Shown piece after piece: positions 1-13,600 of a DNA stretch of 64,000 nucleotides. Source of the DNA: Zonotrichia leucophrys gambelii. Lineage: Eukaryota; Chordata; Aves; Passeriformes; Passerellidae. The notes beneath the pieces are model-generated. The model was not told the DNA's origin. It worked only from the letters and a program-made list of their open reading frames with translations, and ran no database searches. The stretch is taken from the NCBI RefSeq assembly GCF_028769735.1, contig NC_088178.1, positions 23,200,357 to 23,264,356 of the forward strand, in the 5' to 3' direction. Position 1 is the stretch's first letter. Each line of letters opens with the position of its first letter. The translations under genes and the position numbers were made by a program.

Positions 1-1574
1 TTTGCTCTGTGGGACCAGAGCACAGCCCTGGGTGACAGAGTGAGCGAGGTCCTGCAAAAAGGCACTTAAAGCCTCTTTACCTGTGAGGGATAAATAGCAA
101 CTCTCTCCTGCAGCAGCCCAGAGTGAGCACAGCCACGCAGACAAGGTATGAAACAGAGCTGTCTTTCAGAGTGACCTTCAGCAGAGCAGCATTTGCCAGT
201 GCTTTTCAGAGCAGGACCCTGGCCCCCATCAGCGCTGTTTCATCCCAGTGGTTTCTCCTCTGCGCAGCCAATTCACGCGTGGCTGACGGATGTGGCTGGG
301 GCACTTTATGGCCATGACAGGTGCTTTCTATTAAGCACAGCTATTGTTTGTGGAGAGCTCATTTAGCGGCTGGCTGGACAGCAGGCACTTGGTTACAAGA
401 AGGATTTTTCTCCCTGTGCTTTCTGCCCAAACGTAGGTCAACAACCAGGGCACTGCAGAGTCCTCTTGGCTTGCAAAGAAAACAGAGATCTCAATAATTG
501 TTGTCAGAGGGCTGATCCTGCACGGCTGCAGAGGTGGCTGTGTTTCCTGCTGGGAAGCCAAACCCCAGAAGGGGCAGGGATTCCTGTGGAGTGCTGGCTG
601 TGCCTGTCGTGTCTCAGGCCCACAGAGGTCAGGGCTCTTTGCTTTTAAGGTGCTCATTTCAGATACAGCAAATGGAATTCTTGCCCCATCCCTTCTGTCT
701 CCCTTGGCAAAGGTCTTCACATGTATCTCACCCCATACCAGACTCACAGGTGTCCTTCTACCTTGCTTTCCCAACATAAACATCTCCCATATCACCTCCT
801 GCAATTTGGAATGATGTTATCTGTGTAATTCCAGGCTTCGCCAGGTTTCTGGTGTCACTCTGCCAGAAGATCCAAACAAAACACAGCTGATGGGAATTTC
901 TGTATTTCTAGTGAGGTCCTCAGCAGGTATAACCTGTTTTTCTGGAGTCACTCTAATGTGCTGAACTGCATGAACAGAAAAACCACCTGTTGACCTTCTC
1001 AGATAAACCAATACACTACAATACAATACAATACAATACAATACAATACAATACAAGATTTCAGTGACTCTTTAGGAGTCTTTCAAGAGGGAGTGTCTGT
1101 GGACCATGAGGCCACCCAGAGGCAGCCCTGGGAAGAATAAGGTCTCTGCTATCTCCCCCTCCTTCCCTCCTGTATCAGCCTGTGGATACAGGGGCTCTGC
1201 TATCCAGGGATGTGTTCTCAGTCACCAAAAGAATTGACAGCTTACACCAGTTCTTCTCTGTGCCAGCCAGGATTCTATACTCAAGATGATCTTTATTCTG
1301 ATTTCTTTTTAGTCCCTTGGTGTAGCACCTTCATTTTCACCCTTCTGCTCTCCCAGATCCTGAAAACTCTGACCTGGAGGAAAGCTTTTCCTTAGAGCAA
1401 AACAAGGTTCAGAGCCAAGAGTCCCAACAGCTCTTCTCCTCCCCTTCCAGCTCACCTTGGTGGTGTCCTCCCCTGTCAGTGCTTCCAGCCGCAGAGGGCT
1501 GCAGGCTGCTTTATTAGATTTCCCTTGCACGAAGCACTGCTAACGCCAGACTGCCCTTGGTTTTTTTATTCCAG
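1..1574 (+). other. SLC5A9: SLC5A9 intron (3' part)
   Basis: No SGLT-like exon could be found here; the preceding exon, which should end near LYIFTKIS, must lie before the window. The only repeat I see is the ATACA microsatellite near 1.0 kb. Confidence 0.75.
1011..1055. repeat. (ATACA)n microsatellite
   Basis: Seven perfect ATACA units (1021-1055) follow two imperfect ones. It lies within the SLC5A9 intron. Confidence 0.95.
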
Positions 1575-1680
1575 ACAGACATTTTTGCTGGAGCATTGTT
1601 CATCCAAACTGCTTTGGGCTGGAACCTCTACTTGTCCACTGTGGTCCTGCTAGCAGTGACTGCTGTCTACACCATAGCTG
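1575..1680 (+). CDS. SLC5A9: SLC5A9 exon (first in window)
   Basis: The acceptor is ttattccag and the donor G|gtaaat. The exon opens on a codon boundary and encodes [15 protein letters not shown] and a hydrophobic helix ending VYTIAG, a transmembrane helix in the middle of the SGLT fold. It ends after the first base of a Gly codon. A second AG four bases into the exon would shift the frame, so I reject it as the acceptor. Confidence 0.92.
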
Positions 1681-4600
1681 GTAAATAGCTGGTTTTAAAG
1701 GACACATTATAAACTGCAACCTAGGATATAAGTTTCCCATTTCCTGCAGAGGGGAAAGAGTGTTCAGGTTCTGGGCTGAGGGGGAGATTGCCCCAGTTGC
1801 TGGTAGTACCTGCCTGGTCACTCCCAGCTGTTGGAGACCTTTGACTCTTCCCCTCTTCCCTCTTGGTCCATGGGAAAGTGGTACCATCACTGTTTCCTCC
1901 CCATGGGAAAGGGGGAGCATCACTGTTTTTAGAGGATTTTCTAACACTGCACAAGGCTCCGGGCTCCCTCTGTGCAGGAAGTTACCACTGCTCATATTTG
2001 CTATTTTGTTCCCTCTCTGCAAAATTACCAACTTTAGCTGTTAAGATGCTGAGCTGCCTCTGAGTTCTCTCATGAACATGGAAAATGTTCCCCACTGTTC
2101 CTCATGGGAGGGCTTGTGACAGCTGTGGGCTCCAGAGGACCAGCTCAGTGCCATCTTCTCCCAGTGGGTCTGTCCTGAAATTCCAGGGCTGGGGCTAAAG
2201 AAATCTTTTTTCCAGGTGAGGTGCCAGTTTCCCTGTGTCACCTGTGCATGGTGACACACTGACTGCTGTCTCTGGTTCTCCTGGCAGGGGGTTTGACTGC
2301 TGTGATTTACACAGACGTGCTGCAGACCCTGATCATGGTGCTGGGAGCTTTGGTCCTCATGTTCATAGGTAAGGGGAACCTGCAGTGACACTTTAGTGGT
2401 CCCAAGGCCACTAGACCTTAGCAGGTGCTTTGCCCTTTCATGTGTGGTGCAGAAATGAGTTTGAACCACTCACAGAAGTGGTGCCAGCACAAGTCTCATT
2501 CTCCAAGCCATCATACTGTCTTCATCCTTTGCACTAACTGTATGGAGGTGAGGCTCTGGATATCTTCACCTCACTGGAGTTGCCAAAGAACTTTGGAACA
2601 TCACACTCTCAGAGCCAAATTTAGCTCTCATTAGGCCCATGTCAATTCAGAGTAACCCTGCTGACTTCCACTGTTGGCTTTGGGAGTTCATTTGGGGGCA
2701 ACTGAGAGTTATAAAAAAATAAAGAGCAACAAGGAAATGACCACCATCAGTCTTTGTTTTAAGCTTTCTTGGCAAACAGAAATATCTAAACTAGGTATAT
2801 CTTTTTTTCATGTTATACTTTCCTGCTCTAGCTTTTAGAGGGTGTATAAGTAAAATCTAGATGCTGATGACATTGCAGGGATTAGGATCATGGAGGTTTT
2901 CCTGCATTGATCCTCTTTCAGAATGTATTGTTTAAGCCACAAGGACTCTGGGCAAAATCCAGCTGACTTCTGTAGAAACTTTGACTGCAAAAAGCAAGGG
3001 TGGAATGAAAAGTAAAGGAGATAAGAGGAAGATAAAAGAAAAGTAATCACGAGACTCAGATTAGATAATAACTTTGCATGATGCAACAGCCCTTAAATCA
3101 CTCCACTTTCTTTACAGGATTTGAAAAAGTCGGCTGGTATGAAGGACTTAAGGAGAAATACAGCGCAGCAATACCAAAGATCACGGTCCCAAACACAGAC
3201 TGTCACCTCCCGCGTGCAGATGCCTTTCATTTGTTCAGGGATCCCATCACAGGAGACCTTCCCTGGCCTGGCCTTGTATTTGGCCTCACAGTGGTGGCTC
3301 TTTGGTGCTGGTGCACTGACCAGGTAAATAAACCTTTCCCTCAGCAGACAAATCACCACAGTGTTATTTTCAGTCCACTCCTCAGTCTGTGGATCTGTAA
3401 GCTGAAAAATCACTGTGCCTCAGTGTGCAGGAGTTGCTACTTTTTTTTACTGGTCTAGACCAGAATGTCTCACTCCTTCCACCTTCTCAGCAAGCTGCTA
3501 ATTTTATGCACTTCTTAGTGCAGTGAGAACAGGTTGTTTTCATCCATCTTTATCCCACTGTGGGCTGGTGAGTACTGGGAGTCTTCATGCAGTTATCATG
3601 ACAAGGATATAGAAATGTGAATCTGGAGCTGGCTGTGCTGTGACCTTGAGCAGACCTCCAGACAACATTCCTTCATTCATATTCCCAGATGTCTCATGTC
3701 CCTTGTTCCTTTTCAAGCTACAAACAAGGAAAGCTGAGTGTGTTTCTCGAGACACTGTGCTTCTGTACTTTCAGATGGGACAATTATGAAACCCCACCAC
3801 TGAGCTTTTACCAAAACACCCACAGTCTGCTTCATCCCCTGTCTCTTGCTGCCACACAGCTGCTGTCTCCAGCCCTCAAGGTGGCTTCATTTCAGTCAAG
3901 GGTGAAATTATTCCTGTAAAGGAAATTTCCACGCTGCCCTCTCCTGCAGCCTGTGGACTGAGCTCTGAGTGGTGGCAGCAGGCTGCCGTCAGTCAGGTGG
4001 GAAAGTTGTCCTTGGCATGCAAAACGCCCTGGGATCCTGTGGGCTGAAAGTCATCCCTGAGGAGGAGAGACAGAGGGAATGGACCCTGCTCTCTCTGCTG
4101 TGCTGCTCTCTCATTCTCTGCTCCCTTTCTGCACTGGCTGCAGGTGATGGTCCAGAGGTCTCTCTCTGCCAAGAACCTCTCCCATGCCAAAGGTGGATCG
4201 GTGTTTGCAGGATATTTGAAACTCTTCCCCGTGTTTTTCCTGGTCATGCCAGGAATGATCAGCAGAGCTCTTTTCCCAGGTAAGCCTTCCCATCTTCCTT
4301 GACACGGGACACCATCCTGCTGTGACCACTAATCCCACACGGGTCTGCCTTTTACAGCACTTTTACATCTCAGAAACTGCTGTCCTGCAGGCATGTTCAT
4401 AGAGATTGCTGTTGCACCATGGTGTTCCCAAGCCCTCCCTCCACCTCCAGTTCTCCCACAGTGGCAGAAATCACCAAGAACAGCCATACTTTGCCATAAC
4501 TCCATGCTGTGGACATTGCATTCATCTGTCTATCTGCAGGGAATCAGTGAAATTAAATTCATGGAGCACTGAGGTTGTCCTTCAGATCCTATGGATTACA

Positions 4601-7600
4601 TTCATTTGGTATCTTGGAGAGTTCTAGCAACCTCCCACACTAACTCATTTAGGTCCTGGTGGATTAGGCTAAACGAGCCTCCCTTATATCCCAAGGAGCT
4701 CTCATTGCTGGTTTCTCCAGAGCCTTCCCCTTTCCAGGAAGAATAACTTGGTTAGAAGGATCACTCCCAGAGGAAAGAGCCTATTTCCCAGATTTCCTAA
4801 ACAGGAATAAGTGAGTCTCCAGCATCCCTGGGAACCCATCTGACAGGTTCATGGAAGCAGTCCAGCTCCCACAAGTGACAAATCATCAAGGATTACAGTT
4901 ATGCAACACCCAGGAGAGATTCAGCTGTATCCTGAACAGAATTTCAAAATGTCATCTCAAAGTTTCACCTCTATTATATGATATAAAGCATTTTCCAGCT
5001 TCACTCGTTGTAGCTGTATTCCACCTCTGAATTTATATGAAACTGCACAAGGATTGCAGGATTTGTTGCCTGGATCTGAACAACCTATGGCTCGGTGGGG
5101 TTTGCACTGACTCCCCGTTTTTGCCCTGTGTTCCCCAGATGAAGTGGCCTGCGTGGACCCAGAGGTCTGCAAAAGGATCTGTGGAGCTGCTGTGGGTTGT
5201 TCCAACATTGCCTACCCCAAGCTGGTCATTGAGCTCATGCCTGATGGTGAGGAACACCGCTGTGGGGCTGGGCTTGGGCCAGGCTCTGCATGGGGGGGTC
5301 AGGCTGCCCTTACCCATCCTAGGGATGTGGAAATCTTAGCAGACAGCAGGATGGAAAAACAGTGCTTGGAGGCCCAGCCCTGATTCCCCTTCTGTGTTTG
5401 TCTCCCGCAGGGCTCCGTGGTTTGATGATTGCAGTGATGATGGCAGCCCTGATGAGCTCCCTCACCTCCGTTTTCAACAGCAGCAGCACCCTCTTCGTGC
5501 TGGACATCTGGCAGCGGGTCCGCAAGCAGGCCTCCGAGCAGGAGCTGATGATTGTGGGCAGGTCCTTGCATTTATTTATGTCTTGTTCCTCTCATCATCT
5601 GTTCTGAGAGCAGCTTTTGCATCCTCCAGGCTGGGCTCACTGAGAAAAATCTGGTGCCTGCAATACAGAGCAGGAGGACAGCTTGGGAAAGAGAGTTGTG
5701 ATTTCCAGCTTCATCTTGGATAGGCCTGGTCAAGGAGAAACTCTGAGTGTTCCACTGAGCTAAGCAGATAATTGCCTCTCTTCTCTCTAAACTTATTATA
5801 AAAACTGCTTTAAATGTAACTTTTAGAAAAGCCAAAAGTGCTCTTGAGTCATTGTCACCAGAGGTCTATAAAAATGTTATTTTTGCATCAGACAGGAGTG
5901 ATATGTTGCAATTACTTTTTTTTTTTTTAAATTTTATTTTTTCTTCAGGGGAAAGTGCAGAGCTGAGCTTCCCAGCTTTCTGTCTCTGTGATAAGTTGTA
6001 GTGTCCTTTGCAGATGAGCTTTGGTGCTGGGTTCTATCAGGGGCATATAAAGTTCTCCTCCAGACAGGGGAATTTAGGCTGCATTGAGTGTGGAGCTTTT
6101 GCTTTCCAGTCACAAGCTTTAAGGTCTAAACTGTGCTGAGGCATGGCTGAAGGGTGCAGGCAAACTCACACTTCACCATGGCAGAGTGGGCAGAGGACAA
6201 GTCCCTGTGCTCAGCACTCTGGACAAACCTCTGTGGCACAAAGTGCAAAGGCAGAGGAAGGTTTCAATATTCACCTGAGATCCCAAACACAATTTTAATG
6301 AGTAGCAAACGAGTTGGAATTTGGTAAAGGCAAGAGACTGAGCACATTACCTGCTTGGAATGGTGGCAGAAAGATTGCTTCCACAAGCCACCAGCTCCCT
6401 CTTTCTGTCATGTCCAAGAGCAAGGTCATTGAAGACCATGTCACACCAGGCTCACATTGGGAGAACAATTTTCTCTTTTCCTGTGTACACAAGGAAAAGT
6501 TCTCAAGAGTGATCTGTGGATTTTTTCTTAGAAAATTCCAAGAGCAACTGGGAGTGTGTTTTGCTGCAAATTCATCTACAGATTCAATTCAATTTTATCC
6601 TTCTCTTTCAGAGTCTTCACCCTCATCCTCGTGGTCATCAGCATTCTCTGGATCCCAATGGTTCAGTCAGCCAACAGTGGGAAGCTCTTTGACTACATTC
6701 AGTCCATAGGCAGCTTTCTGAGCCCACCAATTGCAGCCCTCTTCATCCTGGCCATCTTCTGCAAGAGGGTTAATGAGCCTGTAGGTGAAGTGCCATCAAC
6801 CAATTGATGCGTGTGTTTAATTTGATAAAATAAATAGATATCTCTTCCCTCAGTACTTAGCCTTTGAGGCTGTTTAACTCTGAGCCAGTCCAGCTCAAGG
6901 GTGACAATGGGACAGCCTTTCCTGGCATGCACTGGTGGATCTTAGCCCAGGCTCTGGTGGGTAAGGGTTTGCTTCTAAGTCACTGCAAGGGGTACTTTTT
7001 GGCAGTCCCATTTGAAAGCATGAAAAGGAAGTTGTTCTGCCATTTAGGGATGATGTGTCAAAGGCTCATTGGAGGAGTGTTGTTAGGAGGAGATTCTTGC
7101 ATTGTTTGTGCTCTGTGTGCTCTGTGCTCAAGGGCAATGAGAGCAAATGAGGGTTTTTTCCAGAAAAAAATTCTGCTTTGATGCACCTCAGTGTGGATTT
7201 CCATCAGGCATAAAAAATCTTGGGAAAGAGGGAGAGGAGAGGGAAAACTACAACCAGAGGTAACTTGCAGTGACCTTTTCTCTGTGCTTGCCTTTCCTCA
7301 GGGTGCTTTCTGGGGCCTCATGGCTGGCTTTGTTGTTGGCGTGATTCGGATGATCCTGGAGTTCAGTTACAGTGCCCCGTCCTGTGGGGAGGAGGACAGG
7401 AGGCCAGCTGTGCTCAAGGATGTGCACTACCTCTACTTCGCCCTCATCCTCTTTGGCCTCACTTCCATTGTCATCCTCCTGGTCAGCTTCTGCACCCCAG
7501 CCATCCCTGAAGAAAAGGTAAGTGACTGCAGTGACACCAGAGCCCCCGTTTGGACACCCAAATTCCCTGGGATCTGCCCTTCCCTGCTCCTGCAGGGGCC

Positions 7601-10600
7601 AGGGAATGGTGTGGAATGCATGTGCTGCCAAGAAGTCCTTGCTGCTCAGCTCTCCCTGCTCCCCAGATCACAGAGTGTTAATGCTGCTGAGCTCTGAGTG
7701 CTTCAAATTGAGTGTGAGCTCCCATGCTGTGCCCAGAGCTGGGCAGACACCACAGCCCATCAAAACTGCCACAGAAAGAAAAGAAGAAGGGGAAGGAGAT
7801 GAAATCACATTACAGAGCACTGCTGAGGAGGAATTAAATATATCTAATTGTAGCATCTAGCCTGCTTCAGCAGAGCCAGCATCAATCTTGCAGGCAAACA
7901 AGATTAATATCTTTTGCAACATGGGCATTTAGGAAAATAACATTTTGTCCCAATGTGATCTCAATTAAATTTAATAACTTTGAGGGAAGCACAACTTTCT
8001 TTTACTTAGCACATTAGAATGGTGCAGAGTTGGGAGGTTTTATATTATAAAACCTTCAAGCAACTCTTCCCAGTCCCAAGTTTTAAAGCAGCTGCCAATA
8101 TAACAAAGCTACCACCTCCCTCTCAGCAAAGGTTACTGGATAGATTAAAAAGACCTGTTTTTTCCTGCCTAACTGCATGAGAGAGAAAATGCTGTGATGG
8201 CATCAATCTGTTGCTTCCTCATAACTTGTAAAGCATTAACCAGCTCCATGGATGTTTGATGGAATGTTATAGGTGTCAGAGAGACCCCGCTCCTGAAGAT
8301 TACATGAAAGCAGGTGCTCAGATAGGGGAGAGGAGGGGGGAGAGAGGCTGGCTTTGTGTCTGCTTGGAGATAAACTCCCAGCTTTTATTAGCTATCAGAG
8401 GATCCACATGGGAGAGAGAAATACTGGCAAGGAGGCACCATTAGTTCTGCTGCTTACGTTGTTCATGACTGCTCAGGGGTGGCCAGATGGTTGCCAGCAA
8501 TTAATTACTGTGGTTTAATGAGTTCCCACTTATCATCTGACCTGTGATAGCTAAACATGTGCAGAGCTCCCTGCCCACAGCAACAGCAAGATAAGATGCA
8601 TTAACTCAGCGCTGGTGAACAGGGAGCATCAAACCAGCAGTTCAGGAGATGGAGAAACTGGCCCCAGCACCTCCAGGCTTTTTAGTCTGACCTCAGGGGT
8701 ATGGAAACATTTCAAAAATCTTCCAGGAGGGGCAGTTCAGCATGGACCCCACTATAAAAGAATTAGAGAAAGAGAAGGTACAATCTTAGATTCCCCAGGG
8801 GAAATTTTCAGTGGTATTTCTACTGAAATGTGTGAGTTTATAGGTGCTGGATGTAAGTGACCTTATTTAACACATCCTTCAAAGAGCCAGGGGGATGGTC
8901 AGGGAGGGCAAGATTCTGTCTGAAGCAGCTGTGTGCAGTTATCCCAGAGGAACAAAGGATGAGAGGTGGCCAGGGAGGGAGGAGAGCTTGCTGAAGGGCA
9001 GCGCTGGCCAGGAACTAACATCAGCTGGGCTTTCTGGGGTAAATGCTCTCAATAGAGATGCTCAGGATAGTTTTTTGGTATTGGACCCCACATAGTGCTG
9101 AGCTCAGTGCTTGACCCCTGTGTAAGAGATTCTGTTGTAGAAAATGAATGAGAATTAATTATACAGGCTGTGGCAGTGACAGGCTGGACACAGGGACCCA
9201 GATCAATCATCTGGTATTTGTGATGGCCATCCCATGTGCCCCCTTCCCCTCTGTATCTTCCCACCACAAGGAAAATGGGATGGACTGCCAGGAAATTTGT
9301 GCCACTAAGCAGTAGCTCATTCCCTCTTTCCACAGCTCAGTAGGAATGGGAGAAAATAGAAATGTCCCCATTTCTATTTGTCTGATTCCACTGAGTTTCT
9401 ACTTCAACAGGAAAGGTTTGCCCTGGTTCCTCAGAGAACAGCCAAAGGAAGGCATGGGGTTTAACTGAAGTAGGAGACAACACTGCTGGGTTTCTGCCTG
9501 TCTGGCAGGGATCTGAGTGGGCAGCACTGAGACCAAGATTTTTCATTTTCCTGGGTCAGATTCACCCCAGGTTTTGCCTAGACATGAGCAGAGGTGTGGG
9601 TTTGGACCATCACTGTTGGTGACATTGTTTCTCATGGTTTTCCCCCTCATCTCCAGAGTCTGTGGCTGCATTGGCTCAGGGACAGAGGTGTTTGGGGAAG
9701 GAAGGGCAAGAGCTGGAGATCAGGGTGGATGTGCCAGGTTTTGACTGTCTGGGTAGAAATTGGCACCTGGCCTTTGTGTTTGGCCATTATTGACTTGGCA
9801 ATGTGCAAAGCTATGGTGAAGAGCCTGAGTGAGATCCCCTCCCTGTGGCAGTGCTGGGAGGGGATGCTGTGCTGGGTGTCCTGCACAAGGACCTCTGGAG
9901 TTTCCTGGTCCATCAATTCCCTTCCTGAGCCTCGGGTGTTTTTCCCTAAGGCTCACATGGGGCTGGTTCTGCCCATCCTTAACTGCAGTGCTTGGGGATG
10001 GAATGATGAAAGGCAAGGCATGAGAGCTAGGAATTGTGTCATTTGTTTTGTCAAGCAAAAAGAGTAGAAAAACAAGGCAGCAAAGACAAAGCTGAGGAAA
10101 TACAGTGATAGATCATACCTCAGCAGATGTAAATCACCACAGCTCCATTGCCTTCAAAGACCAGGAACAGCTGTTGAGCACAGTTATGTCACTTTGCACC
10201 AGCTGAGGATCTACACTGGACAACTTTAAATATTGAATCTCAATGCTTTTGAGATAGTAAATGGGCAAAAGGAGAAAAGAGATTTGTATCTGATGTTAGA
10301 GTGGTACAGCTAATGTTCCTGGCTTTAAATGAATTACAATCTGAGAACTGCAAGCTGTAGCATTTTCTCCTGCTGTTTTGGACACTCTCCCATCCCTGTG
10401 GTGATTGATGCTGTGCTGGAAAACAAGTATGCAAGGAATTTGTTTGGTATGCTCCAGAGTTCATATGTCTTCATTGTAGGTAGTCCATATTGTGTCACGC
10501 CGTCCTTGAAAACCCTGCAAAAGAGCTTACAATTAAATTTGAGACTGTGAAGCTGAAACACAACTGTCAGGTGCCAGATGGCATTTTGGAACAGAAGGAT

Positions 10601-13600
10601 TTATTCTAGTTTACAAACAACAAAAGGAAAACTTTGCTGAGTTCTTGCAAACTCCCTTGCCCAAGGAGACTGTGAGGGAGAAAAGGGAGGGCAGCAGCGC
10701 AGAAAGCACTGAGTGAGTGCTGCACCAGCTCCCCAGGGCTCAGGGCTCACCCAGACAGGCTGATGGACTGGCAATTCCACCTGCTGTGCTCTGGGATTGG
10801 GGAGCTCTCCCTGTGTCCTGAGGCATGGCTCCTGTGGCTCCTCTTGGTGCACAGCTTAGGGGGAGCACCAAGGAGGAGCACCAAGGCCCCTGGGCTGGTC
10901 TGAGCCCACTCTGAGAGCCCTGAGGTGCTGCAGCTGGAGCTCTCTCAGCATCACTTGGTGCCACTGAGAGCCCTGAGAGCTCTGAGGTGCTGCAGCTGGA
11001 GCTCCCCAGCATCCCTTGGTGGCACTGAGAGCCAAAAACTCTATAGGTGCTGACAGGAGCAAACCAAGGGAGGGCACAGGGCTCCCCCAGCAGTGCCCAG
11101 GGTGGCTCTGCAGATGGGGGCAGAGCCACAGGGCTCCCCAGGACCCAGGACAAGGCTTCCTCCTGCTCCCCTGCCCTTGGACAGGGTGGGCTCAGGCAGC
11201 ACTTCCAAGGTCCCAGTCAGTAGAGCTGACACAGCTCCCTGTAGGCAATTCAGAGTGAAGCATTTTCCTGCTTTCTCCAGGCACTGCCACCACTTTCCTC
11301 CCCTCCCCATCCCTTTGGAGCCCCATGGAGGCCTCCATGGTCCCACAGAGCTGCTGCTGTGCACCACAGCAGTGGCAAAGAGCAGAGAGGGGATCTCAGG
11401 AGCGCATTCAGCCCAAACCCATCCCAGCTCAGAGCTGCAGGGTGCTGTGGTGTCACCAGGAGCTCTCTGGGGTGGTGGTTGGCTTTACTGGCCATGGCAG
11501 AGGCATCAGCTCCTGGGTGGGTCAGTGGGGTGATGCCACGAGGTTCCCTGTGTCCGTGCTGCTTTCCAATGGGAATTGCATCCCTCTGGTGGATCCCAAG
11601 CCCCAGGTACACCCCAGCCCTTGAAGATTTTGCTGCAATGTGCAGAGACAGTGGTTCAGTGACACATGAGGAGAGGAGAGAAAAGGAAAAAAAGTTTTGG
11701 AAATCCTTTAGAACCCTAAAACTTTACTATGTTCCTGTGACATTTCCTAAATGATTAAAAAAAAAAAAAGCATCCCTGAGAAAGATGAGGATCATCAAAT
11801 CAAAGCAATTTAGCACTTCATGACAAGAAAGATTAGCCCTGCCCAATGCTCATCTTGGTTGAAAATGATTTAAATAAAGCTATAAATCTTCTGGAAATTA
11901 TGCAACATTCTGTGTCAGCTGGAAGCTCCTGCCTGGATTGGTGTGTGCAAAATTCAGAAATGGAGCTCACGTTACCTTGTAAGTGACCCATTGGGGAGGT
12001 TCATTTCCATGCACAGGCAGAGCAGGGGGGCAGCTGCTCCTGGGGCCTGTGTGTGGCTGTGCTTGCCCTGCTGTCACCTCTGCAGCCCTGCCCTGTCCCC
12101 TGTGCCCCTCTGCCTTTGGGAGGGGTGGATGGGCCTGTCCCTGCTGCTGGCCTGTCCAGGACAGGGGGCAGAGGAGCCTCAGAGATCCTGGCCATGCCTG
12201 GGTCAGCCCCAGCAGCCTCAGGCCTGGTTTAACCCCAAATCTCTGAGCCCTGGGCTGTGGGACCCCCCAGAGCTGCCAAAGGGCCACTGAGGTTTGCAAG
12301 TTCGATGTCTCCTGTGCACTCCCTGTGTTCCAGGGAGATTTCCAGGCTTGCTCTGGGATAAGAGATTCAGAACTTGGGAATTTGTAAACAGACTGATCAT
12401 CCTCTGTGGCTTTCTGTATTGGCCCATCAGAGAAATTTGGAATTTTAAAAAAAAATCTTCTGAGGGCACAACAGCTGTCTGGGACTGACTGTATCCAGAG
12501 AGGGTGTCTTGGCTTCATTTTTATTTATTTTTATTTATTTGACTTTATTCCCCTTCCCTGTTGGAGGGCTGCCATTCTGGATGCAGACCATCATTGCTTC
12601 ACATCAATCACATGGGCCTTGCAAATAGGAAGCTGCTTCTCCAATGTCTGCTAAAGGGTTAATCCTCAGAGACAGGGATGGAACAAGTTCTTTTAAAAAA
12701 TGGAAGGAGAGAAACCAGATTATTTCACATTTTTCCTCAGCTTTTCAACTCCAGCTGGATGATGCCAACCTTCTTACCCAGGGAAGGAAGGGAGGGAAAC
12801 TGGGAGATCACCCCAAAGAGGCCTCAGCATCACCTTGGGCCTGTGTGCCCCAGGGAGGGAGATGTCTGGGTGGCCACACTGGGACAGACAGGCAGTGAGC
12901 AGTTTCTCTCTGTTCCCCTTTGCAGCTGGATGGCCTCATGTGGTGGACCAGGCACAAAAAAGCACCTGCTATAATCCCGGAAAACAGTGAAGCAGCACAG
13001 CCTGACCCAGAACAGAATGAGAAGGACCTGGTGGAAACTGCATCCTCAGAGGAGGAAGGTAGGGCTCTGTCTGTGCACAAACACACCCAGGTGCCTGGGA
13101 GTGCACAGCCAGGATCCCACAAACATCCCCAAGTTCCTCCTAGTCCATTCTCTGGAGCTGGGGCTTGCATTTGCAGTTTTAAGGATGTGACAAATGAAGG
13201 TGGTGTGGCTCTTGGTCCTCCCAACACACCTCGATGTCACATCCCTCTGAATGGCTCAGAAGAGCTGAGATACCTGAAAAAAAGAGCACCAAAATAGCAG
13301 CACAGTCTGAGGGATCAGGAGAACCCTGGGAGCAGACATGGCACTTTGTGGATGCCCTAGAATGAACCCACAGGCCTCACTTTGCTCATTTCCATGATAC
13401 CAACAGGATCTTTGCATCTTCCCTTAGGATGCAAGCCATGGTTAAAACTCAGACCTTAAATAGCTCTGTGTCCTACCAGAGGTATTTAATAGGAAGGAAA
13501 GCAGAGCAAAGTGAAATTAAAGAGTTGTCAGGGGACAGAACAGGAGCAGGAGATGCTGCATAGGCTAGTTATTTTCAGAGTGGGCAGAGCTTTACCCTGC

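Larger units (their letters stand above)
1681..7301 (+). other. SLC5A9: SLC5A9 introns between the first eight exons of the window
   Basis: The introns are 1681-2287, 2369-3117, 3324-4143, 4280-5138, 5247-5410, 5562-6611 and 6781-7301. All are short, from 164 to 1050 bases. I see no further gene, RNA or recognisable transposon in them. Confidence 0.8.

Noticed and set aside
1..1574. Search for the preceding SLC5A9 exon
   Set aside because: No frame encodes anything like the expected RIQVY...LYIFTKIS segment with an acceptor and donor.
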